A stretch of DNA of 24,069 nucleotides from CAYUVF01 sp964448045 (GCA_964448045.1 CAYUVF010000062.1:1-24069); one strand, 5' to 3'. Positions 1-7,722 are shown, counted from the stretch's first letter. Numbers and translations: made by a program. The notes: generated from the sequence alone by a model not told the origin.

Positions 1-741
1 GGCTATTACACGCGTAAGAAAAACTTCCTCAGCGAATTGCGTCCCATCACACCGCTCGTAGTGGTACCGGGACTGCCCGGTGAGTTGGTCGCGGCAGTCA
101 GTGGGGCGTTTTCGGATGCCGAGCTAGCCCAACTGGGGCTCTCGCGGGCACAGCTGGAAGGGGCCTTTCAGGCAGCGGGGGAGAGCATTGCCTCCAATCC
201 CGTCGGACTCGTGGAGCCCGAGGAAAACGTCGCGGCCCGGGAGGCCATCGGCCAAACCCGTCCCGAGCTGATGCTCACCTACGTCAACTTTGGGGACATC
301 GACTTCTTCGGGACCGACGTATCCGTCCGGTATCAGGTAAGCGAGCCCCTGAACGTGTTCGCCAACTACTCGGGCGTCAGCGACAACTTCTTCGATCCGT
401 CGGAGGTCGGCGAGGAAGGGACTGGCCTCGTGACGTCCATGAACGCCTCGCAGCATAAAGTGCGGTTCGGTTTCGACTACAAGAAGCCAGAGGGGATCGC
501 CGTGAATGCCTCCGCGCGCTGGCACGAAGGCTACGAGGTGCGCTCGGGCGTGCACAACGGCACGGTTGATTCCTACTTCATTATCGATGTGGGAGCCGGG
601 TACGATCTTAGTGCGTACGTGCCGGGCTCCGCCAAGCTGGACGTCATGGCGCAGAACGTGCTCGACAATCGCCATCGCGAGTATGTGGACGTGCCCGAGG
701 TGGGGCGCCTCATCACCACGCGCCTCACGTACACCTTCTGA
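1..741 (+). CDS. TonB-dependent outer-membrane receptor, C-terminal part (5' end outside window)
   Basis: The reading frame is already open at base 1 and runs to a TGA at 739-741, so only the last 246 residues are present. The TTG at 37 is not a true start. The protein ends in the amphipathic pattern of TonB-dependent receptor barrels: a DVMAQNVLDNRHREYV segment (the N-x-LD-N-x-Y type turn before the last strands), then a final strand ending in aromatic TYTF, as expected for recognition by the BAM complex. Alternating polar/hydrophobic strands such as DVSVRYQVSEPLNVFANYS and KVRFGFDYKK support a beta-barrel. Known members import siderophores, cobalamin, glycans or other large nutrients across the outer membrane using TonB energy. 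The plug domain and any substrate clue lie upstream, so the substrate cannot be named. An intrinsic terminator follows at 788-818. Confidence 0.88.
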   Translation, partial: GYYTRKKNFLSELRPITPLVVVPGLPGELVAAVSGAFSDAELAQLGLSRAQLEGAFQAAGESIASNPVGLVEPEENVAAREAIGQTRPELMLTYVNFGDIDFFGTDVSVRYQVSEPLNVFANYSGVSDNFFDPSEVGEEGTGLVTSMNASQHKVRFGFDYKKPEGIAVNASARWHEGYEVRSGVHNGTVDSYFIIDVGAGYDLSAYVPGSAKLDVMAQNVLDNRHREYVDVPEVGRLITTRLTYTF

Positions 742-787
742 GGAGCCGCGTCGGGATCCAGTTGGTACGGATCTCCAGTCCTACCCA

Positions 788-818
788 CCCTCCGGGCGAT
801 CTCGCTCGGAGGGTTTTT
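788..818 (+). terminator. Intrinsic terminator after the TonB-dependent receptor gene
   Basis: A 7-bp GC-rich stem, CCCTCCG (788-794) with CGGAGGG (807-813), encloses a 12-nt loop and is followed directly by TTTTT (814-818). It lies 47 bases after the receptor stop and ahead of the TetR promoter, so it separates the two transcription units. Confidence 0.85.
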
Positions 819-825
819 GTTTGGA

Positions 826-856
826 TTGACAGTGGAGCGATTAAAACGTAAGTTCG
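826..856 (+). promoter_or_regulatory. Putative Bacteroidetes-type promoter of the TetR gene
   Basis: TTGAC at 826-830 and TAAGTTCG at 849-856 match the Bacteroidetes -33 (TTG) and -7 (TAnnTTTG) elements with 20 bases between TTG and TA. The site lies just downstream of the preceding terminator and about 30 bases before the TetR ATG. No transcription start is known, so this rests on motif match and position only. Confidence 0.5.
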
Positions 857-863
857 ATTTGAC

Positions 864-877
864 CAAACAATCGTTTG
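864..877 (+). promoter_or_regulatory. Putative TetR operator, CAAAC-N4-GTTTG palindrome
   Basis: CAAACAATCGTTTG is a 14-base inverted repeat with perfect 5-bp arms. It lies 8 bases after the putative -7 element and 10 bases before the ATG of the TetR gene, where it would cover the transcription start. The form matches the C/GAAAC-N2-4-GTTTG/C site described for the fatty-acid-responsive TetR repressor PsrA of Pseudomonas. Autorepression by the adjacent TetR protein is inferred. No second full copy was found before the other genes of the cluster. Confidence 0.55.
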
Positions 878-887
878 AACCGGACTG

Positions 888-1505
888 ATGGCTCAACACG
901 GGCGCCGGGCTGAAATCCACGACACGGCGGCACAGCTCTTCCGCGAGAAGGGCTACCACGCCACGCGCATTCAGGACGTGGCCGAGGCCCTCGGCATGCA
1001 GAAAGGAAGCCTCTACTATTACATCGGCTCAAAAGAGGATCTGCTGCGCGGGATCGTCGAAGCACCCATCGAGCAGATGATCGCTGACGCGCGTGAGGTG
1101 CTGGCCACCGGCTACCCGCCCGATCAGAAGCTCGTACGGGTGATCGAGGTGCATCTGCGTCACTTTCAAGAGTACCGCGACATGTTCGGGATCTTCCTGC
1201 GCGAAGATCTCGACCTGCTCGATCAGACCTCGGATTCTGATCTGCGTGCGCTCGTTCGCACCTACGATGCGCTCTGGGACGATCTGCTGCGCGAGGGCAT
1301 GGAAGTCGGCACCTTCCGCGCCGATCTGGAGCCGCCCATTGTCCGCAAAGCCATCATTGGCATGTGTAACGGCACCTACACGTGGTTCGACCCCGAGGGC
1401 GCGAAACCCATCCAAGAGATCGCCCGCCTCTTCGCCGATTTTGCACTCCGTGGCGTGCGCGACGTTCACGAGGGGCGAAGTGGGCGTCCGCGTGGCGGGC
1501 GGTGA
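888..1505 (+). CDS. TetR/AcrR family transcriptional regulator
   Basis: A 205-residue protein with a standard TetR N-terminal DNA-binding domain. Residues 8-55 form the three-helix unit, with IQDVAEALGMQKGSLYYYIGSK (about 28-49) as helix-turn-helix and the diagnostic F/Y-Y-x-x-SK end. The remainder is an all-helical ligand/dimerisation domain. The GSLYYYI type of recognition helix is common in TetR proteins that control fatty-acid or acyl-CoA metabolism (FadR/KstR2/PsrA-like). That specificity is inferred, not proved. The ATG at 888 gives the usual short N-terminal arm (MAQHGRR). The gene is the first of a run of lipid-type enzymes on the same strand and has a palindrome at its own start (864-877), so it probably represses itself and perhaps the following genes. 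Confidence 0.92.
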   Translation: MAQHGRRAEIHDTAAQLFREKGYHATRIQDVAEALGMQKGSLYYYIGSKEDLLRGIVEAPIEQMIADAREVLATGYPPDQKLVRVIEVHLRHFQEYRDMFGIFLREDLDLLDQTSDSDLRALVRTYDALWDDLLREGMEVGTFRADLEPPIVRKAIIGMCNGTYTWFDPEGAKPIQEIARLFADFALRGVRDVHEGRSGRPRGGR

Positions 1506-1558
1506 CACCATCTTTGCTCATTCGTTTGCCTGCTACAGGTCCCGCACCCCCACTCTTT

Positions 1559-2563
1559 ATGCAGTCCATCGCACCCATGGTCGAATCCGTGGCCGAAGGC
1601 ATCCACCGCGTTCGCATCCCCGTGCCGTTTGGGCGGCTGGGGGATGTCAATTGTTACCTGTTGCAGGACGAGGGCGGATGGGCCGTAGTCGACACCGGGC
1701 TCAACACGCCCGACGCGCAGGCGACGTGGACGGAGGCTCTGGCCGCGCTGGATCTTGATTTCTCCGATTTGACGCGCATTATCCTGACCCACAGCCATCC
1801 TGATCACATTGGACTGGCCGGATGGCTGCAGCAGCAGATCCGTGAGGCTGCGGACCGGCCAGCGCCGGTGTGGCTGAGCGAGCGGGAGCAGGAGCTCGCC
1901 ACGTACTGGTCGGAGGGAGCCGATAGCGATGCGCCGCTGGAGGAGCTCTTCGCCCGATGCGGCGTCCCGGAGCGGCTCTACGCCCACGCCTCGGCCGATT
2001 TGGAGCGCATCCGGCAAGCGACGCATCCGCATCCGGAGCGCGTCGAAACGCTTCGGTTTGATCGCCCGCTGCTCGTTGGGGCGCGGCGCTTTGAGGTGAT
2101 CTCCACGCCCGGCCACAGTGATGGTCACGCGGCGCTCTACGACGCGGACGATCGGCGCATCCTCATCGGCGATCAAGTGTTGCGGCACATCACGCCTACC
2201 ATCAGCCGCTGGCCCTCGACCGCGCCCCATCCGCTCCGCCGCTATCTCGACTCCCTGAAACAGCTCAATGCGCTGGCGGTGGCGGCGGCGCTGCCGGGCC
2301 ACGGGCCTCTTATCACCGCATGGGCCGCGCGCATCGACGCCATCGAGCAGCACCACGCAGACCGGCTCCGGCGCATGGAGGCGGCTGCGACGGACGAGGC
2401 CACCGTCTTCGACGTGGCGCGGACCTCTTTCGATATGACTACATTGGACCCCGGCGAGGCGCGCTTCGCCGTCGCTGAAACGCTCTCGCACCTGGACGAG
2501 CTGGTCCGGCAAGGTCGGCTCGTCCGCCACGAAGGTGCGGTCTGGACCTACCACCATCCTTGA
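1559..2563 (+). CDS. Metallo-beta-lactamase-fold hydrolase with C-terminal winged helix
   Basis: A 334-residue MBL-superfamily protein. Zinc-binding signature HSHPDH lies at residues 78-83, followed by TPGHSDGH, an IGDQ aspartate and LPGHGP, which supply the remaining ligands of a two-metal site. The C-terminal 60 or so residues (ATDEATVFDVARTSFDMTTL to the end) resemble the small winged-helix domain of LACTB2-like MBL proteins and some acyl-CoA thioesterase or lactonase relatives. The substrate is unknown. Glyoxalase-II-like thioester or ester hydrolysis is the general expectation. The same frame is open back to 1382, inside the TetR gene, but that part translates to arginine-rich shadow sequence, so ATG 1559 is chosen; ATG 1577 is an alternative. 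The gene begins 53 bases after TetR. Its stop falls 29 bases before the SCP2-like gene, so the three probably form one operon. Confidence 0.88.
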   Translation: MQSIAPMVESVAEGIHRVRIPVPFGRLGDVNCYLLQDEGGWAVVDTGLNTPDAQATWTEALAALDLDFSDLTRIILTHSHPDHIGLAGWLQQQIREAADRPAPVWLSEREQELATYWSEGADSDAPLEELFARCGVPERLYAHASADLERIRQATHPHPERVETLRFDRPLLVGARRFEVISTPGHSDGHAALYDADDRRILIGDQVLRHITPTISRWPSTAPHPLRRYLDSLKQLNALAVAAALPGHGPLITAWAARIDAIEQHHADRLRRMEAAATDEATVFDVARTSFDMTTLDPGEARFAVAETLSHLDELVRQGRLVRHEGAVWTYHHP

Positions 2564-2592
2564 GTCCTTTTCATTGTGACCCGCGCAGACGC

Positions 2593-2922
2593 ATGGCAGC
2601 CCCCGAATCTATTCCCGAATTGCTCGAATACTACCCGGAATACTTCAACCCGCAGGCGGCGGAGGGCGTCGACGGTGTCGTCCAGCTCGACCTCGACGGC
2701 GAGGGCGGCGGGCAATACTACCTGACGATCCGAGATCAGGAGCTCGACGTCAACGAAGGCACGCATGAGGACCCGACGGTCACGATCCGCACAACGGCCG
2801 AGCGCTGGCTCAAGATCAACCGCGGGGAGGCCAGCCCGATGACCATGATGATGATGGGACAGCTGAAGATCGACGGATCGCTCTCAATGGCGACCAAGTT
2901 TCAGTCGCTGTTCGACGTGTGA
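2593..2922 (+). CDS. SCP2-like (sterol carrier protein 2 fold) lipid-binding protein
   Basis: A 109-residue acidic protein that fits a single SCP2 domain. It has an N-terminal helix (PESIPELLEYYPEYF), a beta-sheet with VVQLDLDGEGGGQYYLTIRD, the DPTVTIRTTAERWLKI segment, and the family's typical end with a G-x-LKIDGSLSMATKFQSLF helix. SCP2 domains bind acyl-CoAs, fatty acids or sterols in a hydrophobic tunnel. In bacteria they often stand beside acyl-CoA enzymes. Start: ATG 2593 is preferred because the frame upstream (from TTG 2560, overlapping the previous stop) encodes a non-conserved cysteine/arginine stretch. It follows the MBL-fold gene by 29 bases and converges with the SDR gene 53 bases on. 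No hairpin terminator was seen between them. Confidence 0.85.
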   Translation: MAAPESIPELLEYYPEYFNPQAAEGVDGVVQLDLDGEGGGQYYLTIRDQELDVNEGTHEDPTVTIRTTAERWLKINRGEASPMTMMMMGQLKIDGSLSMATKFQSLFDV

Positions 2923-2975
2923 GCCGGGCCGGTTGCCGGTTGAACAGGAGATCTGCTGGAGACAGCCGATCCGGT

Positions 2976-3833
2976 TCACTGCGCTGCATCATCCTCCGCG
3001 CTACGAAACCGGTTGACGAAACGCAGCGCGGAGCGGAAGCGGTCGATCATGGTGTTGAGGTAGTGGGTGGGGAGCAGGCGCTTCCAGTGCCAGATGACCT
3101 TCGCTTTGAATGGGTAAGTGATGTGGACCCTGTCGCGCCCGGCCTGATCGAGAATGTATCGGGCGACCTCATCGGCGGAGGCATCGGATTGGTCCATGAG
3201 GCGCTCGGCCAGGTGGCGGTCGGCTTCGGGGCCGCGCATTGTGTCAGCGATGTTGGTCGCGAAGAAGTGCGGTAGCGCGACGGCCACGTGCACGCCGGCA
3301 TCGTGCCACTCGCTGTAGAGTGTTTCGGAGAGGGCGAGCACGCCGGCTTTCGTCGTGTTGTAGACGCTCATCCGCGGCGCGGCGGCGACAGCGGCGATAC
3401 TGGCGATGTTGATCAGGTGGCCGCCGTCCTCGGCCTGCAGCGCTTCTGCGAAGGCATGGCAGCCGTGCACAACGCCCATCAGGTTGACATCGACCACGTG
3501 GCGCCAGTCGTCCAGCGTGCTTTCGGTGAACGCCCCGCCCGCGCCGACTCCTGCGTTGTTGATGACGAGGTCGATGCCGCCCACCTCCCCGGCAAACGCA
3601 TCGGCGATGGCTTGCACGGCAGCTGCCTCGCTCACGTCCAGGTCCACTGGATGGGCCGTCCCGCCCTGCTGCTCGATCTCGTCGGCTGCCTCCTGGAGGC
3701 CCGTTCCATCGATATCGGCCATACAGAGGGTCCACTGGTCGGCAGCGAGCTGGCGGCAGAGGGCTCGCCCGAGGCCGGAGGCGGCTCCGGTGACGAACGC
3801 GCGGCGGTGGGGGTACGTTTGGCTGAGGCGCAT
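2976..3833 (-). CDS. Short-chain dehydrogenase/reductase (SDR)
   Basis: A 285-residue classical SDR on the minus strand. It has the cofactor-binding TGAASGLG near residues 15-22, MADIDG at the end of beta-2 (an acidic residue there favours NAD(H)), the NNAG motif, the catalytic serine in NIASIAAVAAAP and the YNTTK active site (YxxxK). The C-terminus has basic/aromatic FKAKVIWHWKRLLP, which resembles SDRs acting at membranes on hydrophobic alcohols or ketones. Start: ATG at 3831-3833 gives MRLSQTYPHRRAFVTG. An upstream ATG at 3911 would add 26 residues ahead of the Rossmann fold and is less likely. It faces the SCP2-like gene and diverges from the saccharopine-dehydrogenase-like gene. The substrate is not predictable, and a lipid carbonyl is suggested only by context. 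Confidence 0.9.
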   Translation of the reverse strand: MRLSQTYPHRRAFVTGAASGLGRALCRQLAADQWTLCMADIDGTGLQEAADEIEQQGGTAHPVDLDVSEAAAVQAIADAFAGEVGGIDLVINNAGVGAGGAFTESTLDDWRHVVDVNLMGVVHGCHAFAEALQAEDGGHLINIASIAAVAAAPRMSVYNTTKAGVLALSETLYSEWHDAGVHVAVALPHFFATNIADTMRGPEADRHLAERLMDQSDASADEVARYILDQAGRDRVHITYPFKAKVIWHWKRLLPTHYLNTMIDRFRSALRFVNRFRSAEDDAAQ

Positions 3834-3951
3834 AGAGGCAATCCAATCCGTGAGCAGAAGCCTTTTCAGAGTACAATGTGGCGCGGCCAAAAGAAATATC
3901 CGCGGGGTCACGCTTCCGAATAGCTGCGCGGTAGCGATTGGTGCGGCTCGA

Positions 3952-3981
3952 TTGTACCCTGACCCTCGAAGCTATTATATT
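3952..3981 (+). promoter_or_regulatory. Possible promoter for the gene at 4081 (divergent region 3834-4080)
   Basis: The 247-base gap between the two divergent genes contains TTGTAC at 3952-3957 and TATATT at 3976-3981, 18 bases apart on the plus strand. The site is in a short AT-rich island (CTATTATATTG) about 100 bases before the ATG. An imperfect GGTT-N6-AACC palindrome lies at 4035-4048. No convincing minus-strand promoter for the SDR was recognised. Confidence 0.35.
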
Positions 3982-4080
3982 GCTGGTACGGGCATCCCCC
4001 GGCTGCATCGAGCGCCGGAGCGTGGATCGTTCGTGGTTTGGTCCAACCCTCGGTCTTCCCCACCAGATCCGCAACACGCC

Positions 4081-5145
4081 ATGTCGTTCCTCATTTACGG
4101 CGCCTATGGATACACAGGTGAGCTTATTGCCCGCGACGCGGTCGCCCGCGGGTGGGAGCCACTGCTCGCCGGTCGCGATGCCGCCAAGCTGCGCGCGCTG
4201 GCGACCGAGTTGGAGTTGCCCTACCGGGCCGTCACATTGAACGTGGAGAAGCCGCTGGATGACGTGCTGGAGGAGGTGCCGCTCGTGGTGCACTGTGCCG
4301 GCCCGTTCACCCACACGGCCCAGCCGATGGTGGACGCTTGCCTGCGCACGGGAACGCACTACCTCGACATCACCGGCGAGCTCGATGTCTTTGCGCAGAT
4401 TGCCGAGCGCGATGCCGAGGCGCAGGAGGCGGGCGTGATGCTACTACCGGGCGTCGGCTTCGACGTCGTGCCCACCGATTGCCTGGCGGCGCATCTGCAC
4501 GAGCGCCTGCCCGAGGCCGAGCAGCTTGAGCTGGCCATCATGGCTGTAGGTAGTGGCGTCTCGCAGGGAACGGCGACCACGGCGATCGAGCATATCGCCG
4601 ATGGGGGCGCAGTGCGGCGCGGGGGCGAGATTATGAAGGTGCCGCCCGCATGGAAAAAGCGCGAAGTCGACTTTGGCCGCGGCGCGAAAGAGGTCGTCAC
4701 GATTCCGTGGGGCGATCTCGTCACGGCGTATTGGAGCACCGAGATCCCCAACATCACCGTCTATGCACGCCTGCCGTCCACAGCGCGGCGGCTGATGGCG
4801 GCGAGCCAGGTGCTGGGCGGCGTACTCAAGTCTCGCCCGGTCCAGGATACGCTCAAGTGGGCCGTTCGCCAGGGCGAGCCAGGGCCCGATGCCACGACCC
4901 GCGAACAGGGAGCCAGCATCGTCTGGGGGGAGGTCACGGCGCGGGATGGGACCACGGCCCAGTCCCGGCTCTACGGCCCTGAGACGTACGCCTTTACCAC
5001 CCGAACCGCCCTCGCCAGCGCCGAGGCCGTGCTCGACGGTACCGCGCCCATGGGCTACCAAACGCCTGCGATGGCGTTCGGCGCCGACTTCGTGCTCGGC
5101 ATCGAGGGCGTCGAGCGCGAAGACATCGGCGACGCCAGCTCTTGA
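4081..5145 (+). CDS. Saccharopine dehydrogenase-like NAD(P)-binding reductase
   Basis: A 354-residue protein beginning MSFLIYGAYGYTGELIA, a Rossmann GxxGxxG nucleotide-binding turn (G7, G10, G13). It is followed by LLAGRDAAKLRAL, VVHCAGPF, YLDITGE and GVGFDVVPTDCLAA, all characteristic of the saccharopine dehydrogenase-like oxidoreductase group. That group includes bacterial trans-acting enoyl reductases of lipid biosynthesis and the eukaryotic SCCPDH protein found on lipid droplets. It lacks the features of true lysine-pathway saccharopine dehydrogenases, and no lysine gene is nearby, so a lipid reductase role is the better inference. The frame is open upstream to 3406, but that stretch is antisense to the SDR and the homology starts at ATG 4081. 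It ends 33 bases before the next MBL-fold gene. Confidence 0.87.
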   Translation: MSFLIYGAYGYTGELIARDAVARGWEPLLAGRDAAKLRALATELELPYRAVTLNVEKPLDDVLEEVPLVVHCAGPFTHTAQPMVDACLRTGTHYLDITGELDVFAQIAERDAEAQEAGVMLLPGVGFDVVPTDCLAAHLHERLPEAEQLELAIMAVGSGVSQGTATTAIEHIADGGAVRRGGEIMKVPPAWKKREVDFGRGAKEVVTIPWGDLVTAYWSTEIPNITVYARLPSTARRLMAASQVLGGVLKSRPVQDTLKWAVRQGEPGPDATTREQGASIVWGEVTARDGTTAQSRLYGPETYAFTTRTALASAEAVLDGTAPMGYQTPAMAFGADFVLGIEGVEREDIGDASS

Positions 5146-5178
5146 TCCCGTTCCTGCTCATCGAGCCACACCCTGCGG

Positions 5179-6096
5179 ATGTCGACTACGCCCATTGCCG
5201 ACGCCACCTGGTACTTGGATCTGAACTTTATGGATGCGCCGCGTCTGATCGCGACGGGGGGGCTCCAGACGGACGACGGGCTGCTGCTGGTCGACCCCGG
5301 CCCGGCCTCGACGCTGGAGGCGTTGGAGGAGGGACTGGCGCAGAAGGGGTACGACTGGGACGCGGTCACCGGACTGCTGCTCACGCACATTCACCTCGAC
5401 CACGCCGGCGCCGCAGGTACGATTGTTCGGCACCTTCCGCACGTGCAGGTGTACGTGCACGACCGCGGAGCACAGCATCTCATCAACCCCAAGTATCTGC
5501 TCCGCAGTGCGCGGCGCATCTACGGCGATCGGATGGAAGCGTTGTGGGGACCGGTGGAGGCGGTGCCCGAGGACAACGTGCACGCCCTGACGGGGCGCGA
5601 AACGCTGTCGTTCGGGGAGCGAACGGTAAACGTAGCCTACACGCCGGGGCATGCCGTCCATCACGTCAGCTACTTCGACCGGTCGACGGGCACCGCCTTT
5701 ATCGGCGACGTCGGCGGCCTGCGCATCGCCGGAGCCGATTACGTGCTGCCCGTCGCCCCGCCGCCCGATGTCGACGTTGCGGATTGGCACGATAGCATGA
5801 AGCGAGTGCGGATGTGGGAGCCGAAGCGGCTCTTCGTGACGCACTTTGGCGCGTTCGAGGATGTGGATCGGCATCTGGACGATATGAGGATGCGGCTGGA
5901 CGCCTTCGCTGAGCAGGTCCGCGCGGATTTGCAGGCCGAGGCGGACGAGGCGGAGCGGAGTGGGCAGTTCCACGCCGAGCAGGTCGCCGCGATGCAAGCC
6001 GAGACGCCCGAGCCGCTCCAGGCGCCGTACGAGCATTTTGGCCGTCCTAAAGAGAGTTGGCACGGTCTGGCGCGCTACTGGCGCACCCGTGAGTGA
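5179..6096 (+). CDS. Metallo-beta-lactamase-fold hydrolase (glyoxalase II-like)
   Basis: A 305-residue MBL-superfamily protein unlike the one at 1559 in both ends and motif spacing. It has DDGLLLVDPGPAS, THIHLDHAG (H70, H72, D74, H75), TPGHAVHHVSYFD, FIGDVGG and VTHFGAFED, which together provide a full two-metal ligand set. The last 70 or so residues are a charged alpha-helical tail (MRLDAFAEQVRADLQAEADE and onward), with no winged helix. Thioester or lactone hydrolysis is the general family expectation and no substrate can be named. ATG 5179 starts the conserved region closely. It lies in the same-strand run between the saccharopine-dehydrogenase-like gene and the enoyl-reductase-like gene (58 bases to the latter), probably co-transcribed. 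Confidence 0.9.
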   Translation: MSTTPIADATWYLDLNFMDAPRLIATGGLQTDDGLLLVDPGPASTLEALEEGLAQKGYDWDAVTGLLLTHIHLDHAGAAGTIVRHLPHVQVYVHDRGAQHLINPKYLLRSARRIYGDRMEALWGPVEAVPEDNVHALTGRETLSFGERTVNVAYTPGHAVHHVSYFDRSTGTAFIGDVGGLRIAGADYVLPVAPPPDVDVADWHDSMKRVRMWEPKRLFVTHFGAFEDVDRHLDDMRMRLDAFAEQVRADLQAEADEAERSGQFHAEQVAAMQAETPEPLQAPYEHFGRPKESWHGLARYWRTRE

Positions 6097-6154
6097 ATGT
6101 CCGCCACTGCAATCCCATCATTTCGGATCGTTTCATCGAGTTCATTTGCACACC

Positions 6155-7153
6155 ATGCCTACCTATCGAAAACTGGTTGCCACGCAGCGCACGACCGATT
6201 TCCGCGAGGCCGCGGACGGGGTCGAGGAGGAAATCCCCCAGCCGGGCCCGGACGAAGTGCTCGTCCGCAACAAGTACGCGGGCGTCAACGCGACCGATGT
6301 CAATATTACCGCCGGGCGCTACGATCCCAGTGCCGAGCCGCCTTTCCCGCTCGGGGCCGAGGCCACGGGCTACGTCGAGGCCGTGGGCGAGCAGGTGCAG
6401 CGCCTAAGCGAAGGCGACGCCGTCGCCACGAATACCCTGGGTGGGGGCTACCGCGAATATCAGTGCGTCGCGGCGCGGAACTGCCTGAACGTCCCACAAC
6501 CCACACCCGAGGCACTGAGCATTGTGGTGAGCGGCCTCACCGCCTCCATCGCACTGAATGAGGTTGGCGGGATGACGAGCGACGAGACGGTGCTGGTGAC
6601 CGCCGCAGCCGGGGGGACGGGGCAGTACGCCGTTCAGTTAGCCAAGCGCGAGGGCAACCATGTGATCGGGACGTGCAGCACGCCCGAGAAAGTGGAGTTG
6701 CTTCACACCCTGGGGTGTGATCGGCCCATCAACTATCGCGAGGAAGATGTGGGGGCAGTGCTCAGCGAGGAGTATCCGGACGGGATCGATCTGGTGTACG
6801 AGGGCGTCGGTGGGGAGCTGTTCGATACCTGCGTGCAGGCGCTGGCAGTGCAGGGGCGGCTGTTGGCCATCGGGTACGTGAGCGAATACGTCGACGGGCC
6901 CGAGCGCGTTCACCAGCCGCGCATCTACACCCAACTACTGCCGAAGTCGGCGTCCATCCGCGGGTTTTTCCTGCCGCATTTTACCGAGCACTTCGGCGCG
7001 CACATCCGGCATCTGCTCGAACTCCAGCATCGGGAAGAGCTCTACATCGCTATCGATGACCGCTCGTTCCGTGGGCTGGATTCGATTCCGGATGCGGTGG
7101 AATACCTCCACAGCGGCCAGAGCCGCGGAAAAGTCGTGGTGCAGTTGTACTGA
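6155..7153 (+). CDS. Zinc-free MDR oxidoreductase, ZADH2/prostaglandin reductase 3-like
   Basis: A 332-residue medium-chain dehydrogenase/reductase. It has an N-terminal GroES-like domain (VLVRNKYAGVNATDVNITAGRYDPS) and a Rossmann domain with VLVTAAAGGTGQYAVQLAK. It continues with HVIGTCSTPEKVELLHTLGC, DRPINYREEDVG and DLVYEGVGGELFD, and ends in SRGKVVVQLY. Several of these blocks closely match, from memory, the vertebrate ZADH2/PTGR3 protein, which reduces the 13,14 double bond of 15-oxo-prostaglandins using NADPH. The cysteine/histidine set of zinc alcohol dehydrogenases is absent, as in quinone/enone reductases. An NADPH-dependent 2-alkenone or enoyl reductase is therefore likely. Start: ATG 6155; the frame upstream to 5960 is shadow. 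It is 30 bases before the thioesterase gene. Confidence 0.9.
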   Translation: MPTYRKLVATQRTTDFREAADGVEEEIPQPGPDEVLVRNKYAGVNATDVNITAGRYDPSAEPPFPLGAEATGYVEAVGEQVQRLSEGDAVATNTLGGGYREYQCVAARNCLNVPQPTPEALSIVVSGLTASIALNEVGGMTSDETVLVTAAAGGTGQYAVQLAKREGNHVIGTCSTPEKVELLHTLGCDRPINYREEDVGAVLSEEYPDGIDLVYEGVGGELFDTCVQALAVQGRLLAIGYVSEYVDGPERVHQPRIYTQLLPKSASIRGFFLPHFTEHFGAHIRHLLELQHREELYIAIDDRSFRGLDSIPDAVEYLHSGQSRGKVVVQLY

Positions 7154-7183
7154 TGTTCCCCATTCCCATCCCCGAGTAATCTC

Positions 7184-7630
7184 ATGACCGAGCGTCCTTC
7201 CGATACGGAATCGATCTGGGCCCGGCCCGTCACGCTGGAGGAGTTGAACGCCCTTTCCGAGGAGACGGCGGTGGCCCATCTGGGCATCGAGTTTACCGAG
7301 GTAGGCCCCGATTATTTGCGGGCAACGATGCCGGTCGATGGGCGCACGAAGCAGCCCTATGGCCTGTTGCACGGCGGGGCATCGGTGCTGCTCGCGGAGA
7401 CACTGGGCAGCTCCGCCGCCAACCTCTGTCTGGCGGAGGCGCAGGTCGCCGTCGGGATCGAAGTGAACGCGAATCACGTCCGCCCGGTGCGAGACGGGGA
7501 GGTGACGGGAGTAGCGCGCCCGCTCCACCGGGGGCGGACGACGCACGTCTGGTCTATTCGCATCCGTGAGGCGGCGGGCCGGCTGGTGTGCGCGAGCCGC
7601 CTCACCCTCGCTGTTCGCGACCGCCGCTGA
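7184..7630 (+). CDS. Hotdog-fold acyl-CoA thioesterase (PaaI/YdiI-like)
   Basis: A 148-residue single hotdog domain. Core features are HLGIEFTEVGPDYLRATMPVD, the helix entry GLLHGGASVLLAETLGSSAA (with the catalytic glutamate of the YdiI/EntH subgroup in LLAE and the HGG turn), and VGIEVNANHVRPVRDGEV followed by GRTTHVWSIRI. This subgroup hydrolyses aromatic or aliphatic acyl-CoAs. YdiI-type members act on 1,4-dihydroxy-2-naphthoyl-CoA in menaquinone synthesis. Because menB is 8.5 kb away in the same window, a menI role is possible. The immediate neighbours, however, are lipid enzymes, so the substrate stays open. ATG 7184 is 30 bases after the MDR stop, and the gene is the last of the cluster. 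Confidence 0.88.
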   Translation: MTERPSDTESIWARPVTLEELNALSEETAVAHLGIEFTEVGPDYLRATMPVDGRTKQPYGLLHGGASVLLAETLGSSAANLCLAEAQVAVGIEVNANHVRPVRDGEVTGVARPLHRGRTTHVWSIRIREAAGRLVCASRLTLAVRDRR

Positions 7631-7694
7631 TCGAGGCCCAGCGGCCTGCAGGCGCTTCGAGCTGATTCAAATGGAAAAGAGTGTAAACGTGCTA

Positions 7695-7722
7695 TTTGGG
7701 GCAAAACATATCGCTCAATTTG
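7695..7722 (+). promoter_or_regulatory. Possible sodA promoter in the 7631-7800 gap
   Basis: TTTG at 7695-7698 and TCAATTTG at 7715-7722 resemble the Bacteroidetes -33/-7 pair (TAnnTTTG with one mismatch), with 16 bases between them. The gap also has a perfect 10-bp palindrome, GCCTGCAGGC (7644-7653), without a T-tract. The stretch is visibly richer in A/T than the flanking genes. Motif match is weak. Confidence 0.3.

Noticed and set aside
2842..2860. Run of ATG codons in the SCP2-like gene as a repeat or internal start
   Set aside because: It encodes the methionine-rich loop before the conserved GxLKIDG end of the SCP2 domain and is within one continuous frame.
4035..4048. GGTTTGGTCCAACC as a second TetR operator before the saccharopine-dehydrogenase-like gene
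   Set aside because: The palindrome is imperfect and its half-sites do not match CAAAC/GTTTG in the right order and spacing.
7644..7653. GCCTGCAGGC palindrome as a terminator after the thioesterase gene
   Set aside because: There is no loop and no T-tract. A 10-base self-complementary word is not rare at this GC content.
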